DNA of 5,912 bases from an uncultured Eubacterium sp. (GTDB lineage: Bacteria; Bacillota; Clostridia; Lachnospirales; Lachnospiraceae), in NCBI GenBank assembly GCA_900545725.1, contig URAI01000126.1, positions 1-5,912 of the forward strand, read 5' to 3'. Below, piece by piece: positions 1 to 5,852 of this stretch (positions are counted from its first letter, which is position 1; each line of letters begins with the position of its first letter). The position numbers were made by a program, and so were the translations under genes. The notes under the pieces were generated by a model. That model did no database searches, was not told the origin of the DNA, and saw only the letters and a list, made by a program, of their open reading frames with translations.

Positions 1-951
1 ATTAACTTTTTTACCTTTGATAATATTTGCACCAACTCTTAAATCTTCAATTCGTCCGTTATTGCATGAACCTAAAAATGCTTCATCAATATGTACACCA
101 AGACACTCTGTAGCATCAACTACACTATCAACAAAATGCGGCTTTGCAACAATAGGCTTAATAGTACTTAAATCTATATCATATACTTTTGCAAATTCAG
201 CATCTTCATCACTCTTAAATGAATACTTAGGTTCTCTTCCATGTGCCTTAAGATATTCAAGTGTGATATCGTCTACCTCCATAAGTGCTGTCTTAGCACC
301 TGCCTCAACACAAAGGTTACATATAGCCGCTCTGTCACTTATTGTAAGATTTTTCATTCCATCTCCTGCAAATTCCATTGCCATATAGTTAGCACCATTT
401 GCACCTATCATACCGATAATTGTAAGAATGAGATCCCTTGCATACACACCATCATTTAATTTACCTGTAAGATTAAATCTTAAAGTTTCAGGTACTAATA
501 ACCACGACTTGCCTGTAACCATCGCATACAGATAGTCAGTACATCCTACTCCTGTGCCAAATGCTCCTAAAGCGCCATATGCACATGTATGGCTGTCCGC
601 ACCAAATATTAATTCACCCGGTCTTACATGATTTTCAAGCATAATCTGATGACAGACCCCTGCGCCCTCATAAAACTTAATATTATGCTCCTTTGCAAAA
701 TCTCTCATTTTCTTATGTGAATTAGCAGTCTTTACGCTGTCACAAGGAACATTGTGGTCTACAATCCATACGAGCTTATCAACATCGGCTATATGTGGAT
801 TCTTTAACTTATTATACATATCTATTGTAAGATGTGTTGTTCCATCATTACTCATCATACGGTCAAGCTCTACTGTATGTATATCTCCCGGCTTAACTTC
901 TTTAACTCCTGCTGCCGCAGCAATTATCTTCTCGGCAATTGTCATTCCCAT
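1..951 (-). CDS. leuC: 3-isopropylmalate dehydratase large subunit, 3' end cut by window edge
   Basis: This is the large, iron-sulfur subunit of isopropylmalate isomerase, which interconverts 2- and 3-isopropylmalate in leucine synthesis together with LeuD. The first 317 residues are visible; the family's short (archaeal/clostridial, LeuC2-like) form is about 420, so roughly a quarter is missing. Visible aconitase-family motifs are VDHNVP (64-69), CHQI (100-103), GADSHT (118-122 region) and GSCNNGR (294-300). Cys296 is the first 4Fe-4S ligand; the CxxC pair that completes the cluster would lie beyond the edge. I place the start at 951 (MGMTIAEK), the usual N-terminus of the family, with GGAG at 958-961 and a 6-nt spacer. 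An in-frame ATG at 963 would add MEKN and has a weaker AAGG upstream. The gene follows leuD on the same strand after 141 nt. The subtype also includes homoaconitases and dimethylmalate dehydratases, so the exact substrate is inferred. Confidence 0.93.
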   Translation of the reverse strand, partial: MGMTIAEKIIAAAAGVKEVKPGDIHTVELDRMMSNDGTTHLTIDMYNKLKNPHIADVDKLVWIVDHNVPCDSVKTANSHKKMRDFAKEHNIKFYEGAGVCHQIMLENHVRPGELIFGADSHTCAYGALGAFGTGVGCTDYLYAMVTGKSWLLVPETLRFNLTGKLNDGVYARDLILTIIGMIGANGANYMAMEFAGDGMKNLTISDRAAICNLCVEAGAKTALMEVDDITLEYLKAHGREPKYSFKSDEDAEFAKVYDIDLSTIKPIVAKPHFVDSVVDATECLGVHIDEAFLGSCNNGRIEDLRVGANIIKGKKVN

Positions 952-980
952 ATTTTTCTCCATTCCGCAGACCTTAAAAA

Positions 981-994
981 TTCTGACTTCTGAC
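981..994. repeat. tandem 7-mer just upstream of leuC
   Basis: Two exact copies of TTCTGAC (981-987 and 988-994) are followed by the related TATGAC (995-1000). On the leuC strand this reads GTCATA-GTCAGAA-GTCAGAA, ending about 30 nt before the leuC start codon. It may be chance in a short leader or a small binding site; nothing in the sequence decides. Confidence 0.35.
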
Positions 995-1021
995 TATGAC
1001 CATATTTAACTTATATATATT

Positions 1022-1041
1022 GCTGCATATGGCCATACAGC
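1022..1041 (-). promoter_or_regulatory. hairpin in the leuD-leuC gap
   Basis: A 20-nt inverted repeat folds on the minus strand as an 8-bp stem (GCTGTATG paired with TATGCAGC) around a GCCA loop. Two of the pairs are G-U. The plus-strand copy has mismatches at those places, which favours an RNA structure in the leuDC transcript. No U-run follows, so it is not an intrinsic terminator. It could separate or stabilise the leuD and leuC parts of the message. The centre, TATGGCCATA (1028-1037), is also a perfect DNA palindrome, and a near copy, TATGACCATA, lies at 995-1004, so an operator is the alternative reading. Confidence 0.45.
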
Positions 1042-1048
1042 CTTTCAA

Positions 1049-1077
1049 ATTATATTTACATCTCTGCTATATCTTAA
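1049..1077 (-). promoter_or_regulatory. possible internal promoter for leuC
   Basis: On the minus strand TTAAGA (1072-1077) and TATAAT (1049-1054) are separated by 17 nt, an acceptable sigma-A arrangement with a perfect -10 and a 4/6 -35. Transcription would start near 1042, placing the 1022-1041 hairpin at the very 5' end of a leuC-only transcript. In DNA this AT-rich such matches arise often, and leuC may simply be read through from leuD. Confidence 0.3.
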
Positions 1078-1092
1078 TTATAAAATCAATAT

Positions 1093-1560
1093 TTACTTAT
1101 TAAGAGAGGCGATAAGACCACCCTGATCTAATATTCCCTGCATATAAGGTGGAAGCTTAGTACATTCATATTGCTTTCCATTAACATTAACAATACCCTC
1201 TGTAAGTAATAATTCCATCTCATCTCCGCTTTCCACATTGTCATGTAAATCCTTACATACAATAACCGGAAGTCCTATATTAATTGCATTACGATAAAAT
1301 ATTCTTGCAAATGATTTTGCTATAACAGCCTTGACACCCAATGCCTTAAGTACACTTGGTGCCTGTTCTCTTGATGAACCACATCCAAAATTATCTGAAG
1401 CTACCACATAATCTCCCGGCTTAACATTTGCCGCAAAGTCCTTATCAAGCGACTCAAATGTATGAACCTTCATCTCATCTATTGTAGGATATAAAAGATA
1501 CTGTGACGCAATAATCTGGTCAGTATCTACATCTTTGTCAAATTTGAATATCTTTCCCAT
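1093..1560 (-). CDS. leuD: 3-isopropylmalate dehydratase small subunit
   Basis: This is the small swivel-domain subunit of isopropylmalate isomerase, partner of the LeuC encoded next. At 155 residues it fits the short LeuD2 form (about 160) rather than the roughly 200-residue enterobacterial form. It shows the family motifs DVDTDQII (10-17), GCGSSREQAP (59-68) and SFARIFYRNAINIGL (83-97). The substrate-recognition loop reads YLLY (21-24). In this subtype homoaconitases carry Arg at the third position of that loop, whereas isopropylmalate enzymes have a hydrophobic residue, so Leu here supports isopropylmalate. 2,3-Dimethylmalate dehydratase is a remaining alternative. The start is clear: AGGAGG at 1568-1573 lies 7 nt before the ATG. 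A good promoter lies about 150 nt upstream. The gene precedes leuC, the opposite of the common order. Confidence 0.95.
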   Translation of the reverse strand: MGKIFKFDKDVDTDQIIASQYLLYPTIDEMKVHTFESLDKDFAANVKPGDYVVASDNFGCGSSREQAPSVLKALGVKAVIAKSFARIFYRNAINIGLPVIVCKDLHDNVESGDEMELLLTEGIVNVNGKQYECTKLPPYMQGILDQGGLIASLNK

Positions 1561-1586
1561 CGTAATTCCTCCTGATTTCTTCGTAA

Positions 1587-1641
1587 TATACAGATTATTT
1601 AATCAATACTTATAAATAATATTAATAAAAATTACTGTATA
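1587..1641 (-). promoter_or_regulatory. possible AT-rich stem in the leuD leader
   Basis: In the predicted leuD 5' leader, the 15 nt at 1587-1601 can pair without mismatch with 1613-1620 plus 1635-1641, leaving an 11-nt apical loop and a 14-nt bulge (1621-1634) on one side. The stem ends about 14 nt before the ribosome-binding site. Only three pairs contain G or C, so it is thermally weak and could be chance in a leader this AT-rich. Confidence 0.25.
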
Positions 1642-1713
1642 AAATTTAATAATAAACATCTTTAGCTATATATCCATGAACATTTGTAACTTATCAAGAC
1701 GCCTATTCTATTT

Positions 1714-1742
1714 ATTATATTCTATATAACAATATTTGTAAA
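1714..1742 (-). promoter_or_regulatory. sigma-A-type promoter for leuD(C)
   Basis: On the minus strand TTTACA (1737-1742, 5/6 match to the -35 consensus) and a perfect TATAAT (1714-1719) are 17 nt apart. Transcription should begin near 1706-1707, giving a leader of about 146 nt before the leuD ATG. The site lies downstream of the PAP2 terminator (1802-1897), so leuDC probably forms its own unit. The leader has no T-box motif and no Leu-rich leader peptide; the only tiny frame, Met-Phe-Met-Asp-Ile-stop, contains no Leu. Confidence 0.65.
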
Positions 1743-1801
1743 TTATTTTATCTTTTATACATTCTTAAATCTTTTTAATTATTTTAATTGATTTTCTATA
1801 T

Positions 1802-1897
1802 AAAAAGACTGCCGTACTAATTAAAATCATACCAGCACATAAAATTGATAAATATTATTATCTATACTTGTACCGGTATTTCTTAGCACGGCAGTCC
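1802..1897 (-). terminator. large nested hairpin with U-run, terminator after the PAP2 gene or structured RNA
   Basis: Read on the minus strand, GACTGCCGTGCTAA (1896-1883) pairs along all 14 positions with 1820-1807, including one G-U, and is followed at once by UUUUU (1806-1802). An extra G-U (1897 with 1806) is possible. Inside it, 1879-1869 pairs over 11 positions with 1839-1829 (two G-U), and inside that GATAA (1862-1858) pairs with TTATC (1851-1847). The outer stem plus U-run is a typical Rho-independent terminator for the PAP2 gene, which ends at 2010. The 62-nt structured insert where a terminator normally has a short loop is unusual. On the plus strand the same places are A/C mismatches, so the RNA is read from the minus strand. 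No convincing promoter for a separate small RNA was seen between 1897 and 2009. Confidence 0.75.
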
Positions 1898-1934
1898 GTT
1901 ATTACTGCTTATATCGCATTGTGAAATATCATTA

Positions 1935-2019
1935 CATATTTACTTAAATGATTACATGACATATATCATATATATTTACTTAATTGATTACATTACATAT
2001 ATCACATACTTACTTAAAT
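1935..2019. repeat. 36-nt imperfect direct repeats at the PAP2 3' end
   Basis: The segment 1935-1970 and the next one, 1971-2006, agree at 32 of 36 positions (core TTTACTTAA, then TGATTACAT, then ACATATATCA). The core TACTTAAAT recurs at 2011-2019, inside the last codons and stop of the PAP2 gene. The pattern looks like duplication of the gene's 3' end into the non-coding flank. Together with 1561-1934 this covers the 449-nt gap between leuD and the PAP2 gene, in which I see no gene. Confidence 0.6.
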
Positions 2020-2597
2020 AATGTCTTATATGGCTTTCCCTTAGCAAATACCGCTCTCATCTTAGGGAACTTATTAAGCAATGCTCTTACTATAAAGTAA
2101 GCTATTATACCATATAATGAACCAAGAATAAGACTTGCAAGTACATCTGTAGGATAATGCACTGTAAGATATAATCTTGATACAGATATCATAACTGCAA
2201 CTATAATTGTCCATATCCCTTCTTTTTTATACCACATAAACATCGCAAGTGCCGCAGCAAACGAAGCAGATGTATGACCTGATGGGAAAGACCAATCATG
2301 AATAGTGGCAAATATTCCATATAATTCAGTCTGGCTAAGGGTTGGATCTGCTACGAATGGTCTTGTTCTGTGATACAGATTTTTCATAACACCATTACAC
2401 ATTATAAGTGATAATATAAGTGCTATTGCCATTGTAAGTCCCACTCTTCTATACTTCTTAGGTAAAATTGTTAATAATGCAAGTGCCAGTAATATCCATA
2501 ATATTCCTGCATCTCCAAGACATGTAAATGCATACATTATGGGATTCAGTACTACATTATGTATTGAACCAAACCAGTGTAAAATCTGTAATTCCAT
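2010..2597 (-). CDS. PAP2-family integral membrane phosphatase
   Basis: This 195-residue membrane protein belongs to the PAP2/lipid phosphate phosphatase superfamily. All three signature blocks are present: K-x6-RP (Lys72, Arg79, Pro80), PSGH (105-108, with general acid His108) and SR-x5-H-x3-D (Ser140, Arg141, nucleophile His147, Asp151). About five hydrophobic segments are visible (roughly 29-46, 52-67, 109-123, 128-142 and 152-172), and the C-terminus is basic. Bacterial members of this size dephosphorylate undecaprenyl pyrophosphate (BcrC-like, recycling the cell-wall lipid carrier) or phosphatidic acid/phosphatidylglycerol phosphate. The active site faces outward in known members. The sequence alone does not settle the substrate. 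The ribosome-binding site AAGGAG (2605-2610) is 7 nt before the ATG. A membrane-anchored SGNH hydrolase lies 97 nt upstream on the same strand, so an envelope role is plausible. Confidence 0.92.
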   Translation of the reverse strand: MELQILHWFGSIHNVVLNPIMYAFTCLGDAGILWILLALALLTILPKKYRRVGLTMAIALILSLIMCNGVMKNLYHRTRPFVADPTLSQTELYGIFATIHDWSFPSGHTSASFAAALAMFMWYKKEGIWTIIVAVMISVSRLYLTVHYPTDVLASLILGSLYGIIAYFIVRALLNKFPKMRAVFAKGKPYKTLFK

Positions 2598-2694
2598 TAA
2601 ATTTCTCCTTTTTTGTGTTATAAATATAACTTCATATCATTAAAAACGCATATTGAACAATAACATATTTTAAATGGTATATCAATATATTTAT

Positions 2695-3426
2695 TTAAGC
2701 CTTATTATCTTTCTTAATAACTTCCTTGATATAATCGTATATTAATTTATATGTATCATTATCATAATGAAGTCCGTCAACAGTCACATATCCCTGTGAT
2801 TGTAAATAACTGTAAGTATCTATTATGTGAACGTCTGATGTTAATTCTGCCTTCATAGCTTTATTAAATTCATTTATGGTATTATTTTCCACACTATATC
2901 CATATGAAACTTCCTTCTTCTCATCTACAGGATTAACAAGCATATAATATATCTTACAATCCATCGCATCAGCCATACTATTGATTGTTGTTATATATTT
3001 TTCTCTGCTATACTTAAGGTCATTGACCCCCAGTCCTATAATAAGTGCTGTATTCTTATCACATGACTGCTTTATAAGGCTCATCTGTTCTTCAAGATAC
3101 GAATATCCCATATTATTCTTTGCGATAAATGTATCTGTATCTTCTTTATATGCAGACATTCCTACATATCTTGAATCTCCTACAAATACATATTTATTGA
3201 TATTATTGTCATTATTCTCCTTATCCTCATTGTTCCCTGCAGTCTTATCACTCTTAACCTCTGATGTACTCTGTGTTACAACTGATGTTTCATTACTACT
3301 GCCGGCACTTTGTGGAACAACTTTCAAAATATATGCCAGTTCTATAATAATTGCTGCCGCTCCCAGTATAATAAATATAATTTGTATCCATCTAAACCTG
3401 CTGCCCGATTTTTTGTTACTACTCAT
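2695..3426 (-). CDS. membrane-anchored SGNH/GDSL-family hydrolase
   Basis: This 243-residue protein has a short basic N-terminus, one hydrophobic helix (about 14-35), a low-complexity Ser/Thr/Asn/Asp-rich linker (about 38-77), and an SGNH-type hydrolase domain (about 78-240) that should sit outside the membrane. The catalytic blocks are VGDSRYVGM with nucleophile Ser85, a likely block II Gly near 107, GLGVND with Asn135, and DGLHY with Asp217 and His220. The family cleaves ester bonds, and outward-facing relatives often remove or transfer O-acetyl groups on cell-wall or exopolysaccharide sugars; the substrate here is unknown. No signal-peptidase site is obvious, so the helix is more likely an anchor. 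The start is supported by AAGAGGG (3432-3438), 5 nt before the ATG. Its neighbours are rnhA upstream (111 nt) and the PAP2 phosphatase downstream (97 nt). Confidence 0.88.
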   Translation of the reverse strand: MSSNKKSGSRFRWIQIIFIILGAAAIIIELAYILKVVPQSAGSSNETSVVTQSTSEVKSDKTAGNNEDKENNDNNINKYVFVGDSRYVGMSAYKEDTDTFIAKNNMGYSYLEEQMSLIKQSCDKNTALIIGLGVNDLKYSREKYITTINSMADAMDCKIYYMLVNPVDEKKEVSYGYSVENNTINEFNKAMKAELTSDVHIIDTYSYLQSQGYVTVDGLHYDNDTYKLIYDYIKEVIKKDNKA

Positions 3427-3537
3427 TATAACCCTCTTCTATATTATATAATTTGTCAGTTTCATCATATATTCTGCCGTTTCCACATGATGAACTATTT
3501 TTTTTAATATTGCCGCCTTACAATTGTATTGTTCACA

Positions 3538-4191
3538 CTAATCTCCAATTCCAACTGACTGCTTTGCAAGCTTATCCGCCAGTTCATTACCTTCAACGCC
3601 TGAATGTCCTTTTACTTTTACAAATCTTATATTTATCTTGTCTTTAACAGAATTAACATACTCATAATATGCAATCGTTCCTTTTTTATTACGCTTCCAC
3701 AGTCCCATCGCCCACATCTCTATGCCCATGTAGTCATAATATATGTCAATTTCACTTAGCCCCAGCTGAATTGCTTTCTCTATAGCTGCCATACTCCCAA
3801 GCACTTCCCCGGCAACATTTCTCATTGATGCCATATCTGAATCATTGCCGCTTCCTTGAATGTATTCTCTTTTATCATCGTATTCAATAAAGCCACCGTA
3901 ACCATATGTATGTGTAGCTATATTAAACGAACCGTCAACAAAAGCAAATGGTCTTTTTCCATGTACAGCATCCTGTTGTGCAGCTTCCTTGTTAATTACA
4001 TCACATTTTTTTAATCTATATTCTGATGACAATCCATCTGATATTCCTAAAAATGCCTTCGCATCAGCTTCATTGGTAAAACTCTTATACTGTGCACCGG
4101 AATAACCATCAACTACTGCCTTACATTCAGCCCATGAACGGAATATTCCTGTCTTAATCCCTTTTCTTACCGCATAATACTTTGATGCCAT
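3538..4191 (-). CDS. rnhA: ribonuclease HI with N-terminal hybrid-binding (viroplasmin) domain
   Basis: RNase HI cuts the RNA strand of RNA:DNA hybrids, clearing R-loops and leftover primers in the cytoplasm. Residues 3-48 (starting KYYAVRKG and including the GIFRSW and YKSF motifs) form the caulimovirus viroplasmin/hybrid-binding domain seen in eukaryotic RNase H1 and some Firmicutes enzymes. A linker (about 50-80) leads to the catalytic domain (about 82-212). Its metal-binding residues are Asp86 (FVDGSF), Glu129 (VAGEVLG), Asp153 (IYYDYMG) and Asp206 (GNELADKLA), with His196 (VKGHSG) in the flexible loop. The 217-residue length fits this two-domain form. GGAGG (4197-4201) lies 5 nt before the ATG. 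All catalytic residues are present, so the enzyme should be active. The 137-nt gap to hom is AT-rich and holds no clear terminator or promoter. Confidence 0.95.
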   Translation of the reverse strand: MASKYYAVRKGIKTGIFRSWAECKAVVDGYSGAQYKSFTNEADAKAFLGISDGLSSEYRLKKCDVINKEAAQQDAVHGKRPFAFVDGSFNIATHTYGYGGFIEYDDKREYIQGSGNDSDMASMRNVAGEVLGSMAAIEKAIQLGLSEIDIYYDYMGIEMWAMGLWKRNKKGTIAYYEYVNSVKDKINIRFVKVKGHSGVEGNELADKLAKQSVGIGD

Positions 4192-4328
4192 AAATTCCTC
4201 CGGTTATTAATCATTGTATATCCTTATTCGTATATAAATATCATTATTTCTATACAATATATATATAAATTATTTTTTACCTTTACAGACTCCCAAATAA
4301 CTTATTTGAACAGACACAAGAGGTTAAA

Positions 4329-5615
4329 TTAATATACCCTTATTACTCCTGAAATCTCTGATATAACAGACATTCCTTTAAATACAGCCATTGCATCATT
4401 GAAATAACTCTCTTCAACCTCATCGGTAATTATAACAAGCTCAGCTATTCCCTCCTTACGGCTCTTTTGTACAACCTGTGCTATACTTACATTATTATTA
4501 CCAAGTACGCTTGCTATATTGGCAAGTACGCCGGGACGGTCTGCTGCCTTGATTCTCAAGAAGAACTTGCTGCTTGTATCCGCTATATTCTTAACCGGTA
4601 TTGACTTATAACAACTACATCCTACTCGTCCACAACAATTATTTACAATATTTCTCATAACATCTACAACATCACCCATTACTGCACTTGCTGTTGGCAT
4701 CTGACCTGCTCCACGTCCCATAAACATTGCATCATCCATAGCATCTGCATGAACAAATACTGCATTAAGTGATTCTCTTACTCCGGCAAGCGGATGTTCC
4801 TGTGGAATAAGCATAGGATGAACCTTAACTTCAATTCCTGACTGTGTATTTCTTGCAACCCCAAGCAGCTTGATTACATATCCAAATTCCTTTGCATAAC
4901 TGATATCATCGGCAGTTATCTTAGTTATTCCTTCTGTATATACCTGTGAAAATGTAACCCTTGAGTTAAATGCAAGTGATGCCATTATTGCAATCTTTCT
5001 ACCGGCATCATATCCTTCAACATCGGCTGTAGGATCTGCTTCCGCATATCCAAGCTGCGTAGCTTCCTCAAGAGCCGCCTCATAACTCATTCCTGTCTCT
5101 GTCATCTTAGTAAGGATATAATTAGTTGTTCCATTTACTATTCCCATTACCTCAGATATATGATTACCTGCCATACTCTGCTTTAACGGACGTATAATAG
5201 GTATAGCGCCTGCTACAGCAGCCTCAAACTGTAAGTCAGCTCCTGTCTCATCCGCAGCATGCATTATCTCCTGACCATGCTCTGCAAGCAGATCCTTATT
5301 AGCTGTTACGACCTGCTTACCTGCCTTAAGTGCTTCTATAACATATGTTCTTGCCGGTTCTATTCCACCCATAAGCTCGATTACAATATCTATCTGTGGG
5401 TCACTTACTATTTCCTCCCATGAATCTGTAAGAATAGATTTATCAAATCCCGGTCTTTCCTTATTAAGACTTCTTACAAGTACTTTTTTAATCTCTAACC
5501 TTGCACCGGTCTTATTAAGAAAATCCTCTGACATCATGCCTGCCAGCTTATATACACCACTTCCTACTGTTCCTGCTCCTAATATTGCTGCTCTTATAAT
5601 TCTGTTGCCTTCCAT
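4329..5615 (-). CDS. hom: homoserine dehydrogenase with C-terminal ACT domain
   Basis: This enzyme reduces aspartate semialdehyde to homoserine with NAD(P)H, the branch step to threonine and methionine, in the cytoplasm. It has 428 residues, normal for the monofunctional Gram-positive form. The domains are a Rossmann fold with GAGTVG (13-18), ELMGG (80-84) and TANKDLL (104-110, Lys107), then the catalytic/dimerisation region with NGTTNY (161-166) and DPTADVEGYDAGRK (194-207; Asp203 and Lys207 match the known proton-relay pair), then an ACT domain from about 352, where threonine feedback usually acts. The linker carries four cysteines in nine residues (327-335). I start at the ATG at 5615, because GGAGG (5621-5625) sits 5 nt before it. 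A longer frame beginning with GTG at 5627 would swallow that ribosome-binding site. No thrB, thrC or lysC neighbours are seen. Confidence 0.96.
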   Translation of the reverse strand: MEGNRIIRAAILGAGTVGSGVYKLAGMMSEDFLNKTGARLEIKKVLVRSLNKERPGFDKSILTDSWEEIVSDPQIDIVIELMGGIEPARTYVIEALKAGKQVVTANKDLLAEHGQEIMHAADETGADLQFEAAVAGAIPIIRPLKQSMAGNHISEVMGIVNGTTNYILTKMTETGMSYEAALEEATQLGYAEADPTADVEGYDAGRKIAIMASLAFNSRVTFSQVYTEGITKITADDISYAKEFGYVIKLLGVARNTQSGIEVKVHPMLIPQEHPLAGVRESLNAVFVHADAMDDAMFMGRGAGQMPTASAVMGDVVDVMRNIVNNCCGRVGCSCYKSIPVKNIADTSSKFFLRIKAADRPGVLANIASVLGNNNVSIAQVVQKSRKEGIAELVIITDEVEESYFNDAMAVFKGMSVISEISGVIRVY

Positions 5616-5646
5616 TATTTCCTCCACATTATAAAATATATTTTTT

Positions 5647-5674
5647 ATTATAACACATATTCCTTAATTCTCAA
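5647..5674 (-). promoter_or_regulatory. sigma-A-type promoter for hom
   Basis: On the minus strand TTGAGA (5669-5674, 5/6 match to -35) and a perfect TATAAT (5647-5652) are 16 nt apart. Transcription would start near 5640, giving a leader of only about 25 nt, too short for a T-box or riboswitch. No operator-like palindrome was noticed beside it. Confidence 0.6.
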
Positions 5675-5729
5675 AATTTAGTTTACCATATAAACCTTAT
5701 TAATTAAATATCCGTATTGATTAATGCAT

Positions 5730-5852
5730 TTACTCAATTATTCCAGCAGGTGCAGTTGCAAATATGGTTGTCCAAAGTATTACATCTGATGTATCTTCTG
5801 TCTTTGATGATACAGCCTTTTGATTACCATGTTGTTTGTTATCCGGTAATAT
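5730..5852 (-). pseudogene. degenerate C-terminal anchor tail of a surface protein
   Basis: A 40-codon frame with no usable start ends in TAA at 5730-5732. It contains KTEDTSDVILW followed by a hydrophobic stretch (TTIFATAPAGII) and then Glu-stop. This layout resembles the C-terminal sorting tail of Clostridia surface proteins (Lys-Thr-Gly-Asp, several polar residues, Leu-Trp, membrane helix, basic end), recognised from pattern memory. Here Gly is replaced by Glu, the helix contains Pro, and the basic end is missing. An in-frame stop at 5853-5855 cuts it from a further open stretch that reaches the window edge (5856-5912). It is most likely a decayed gene end; a chance frame is the alternative. 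Confidence 0.4.

Noticed and set aside
17..1009. Several plus-strand open frames at 17-388, 241-459 and 752-1009
   Set aside because: They are antisense to leuC or its leader, have no ribosome-binding sites, and encode no recognisable protein, whereas the opposite frame is a clear LeuC.
1561..1800. T-box riboswitch or leucine leader peptide ahead of leuD
   Set aside because: The conserved T-box antiterminator sequence is absent, no Leu-rich mini-frame exists, and no terminator lies between the promoter and leuD.
1807..1896. Miniature transposable element with 14-nt terminal inverted repeats
   Set aside because: No target-site duplication flanks the repeats, the interior also pairs, and the mismatches are all G-U on one strand, which fits an RNA hairpin with a U-run better.
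3443..3472. Promoter for the SGNH hydrolase gene at the TATAAT of 3443-3448
   Set aside because: No acceptable -35 hexamer lies 16-18 nt upstream, and TATAAT-like words are frequent in these gaps.
2981..3647. Plus-strand open frames at 2981-3451, 3310-3507 and 3453-3647
   Set aside because: They lie opposite the SGNH hydrolase and rnhA, are rich in Leu/Ile/Ser as expected of antisense to AT-rich genes, and show no motif.
4285..4315. Hairpin CAAATAAGTTATTTG flanked by ACAGAC repeats as a terminator of hom
   Set aside because: The stem is short and AT-only, and no U-run follows it on the minus strand; the nearby run is A, not T.
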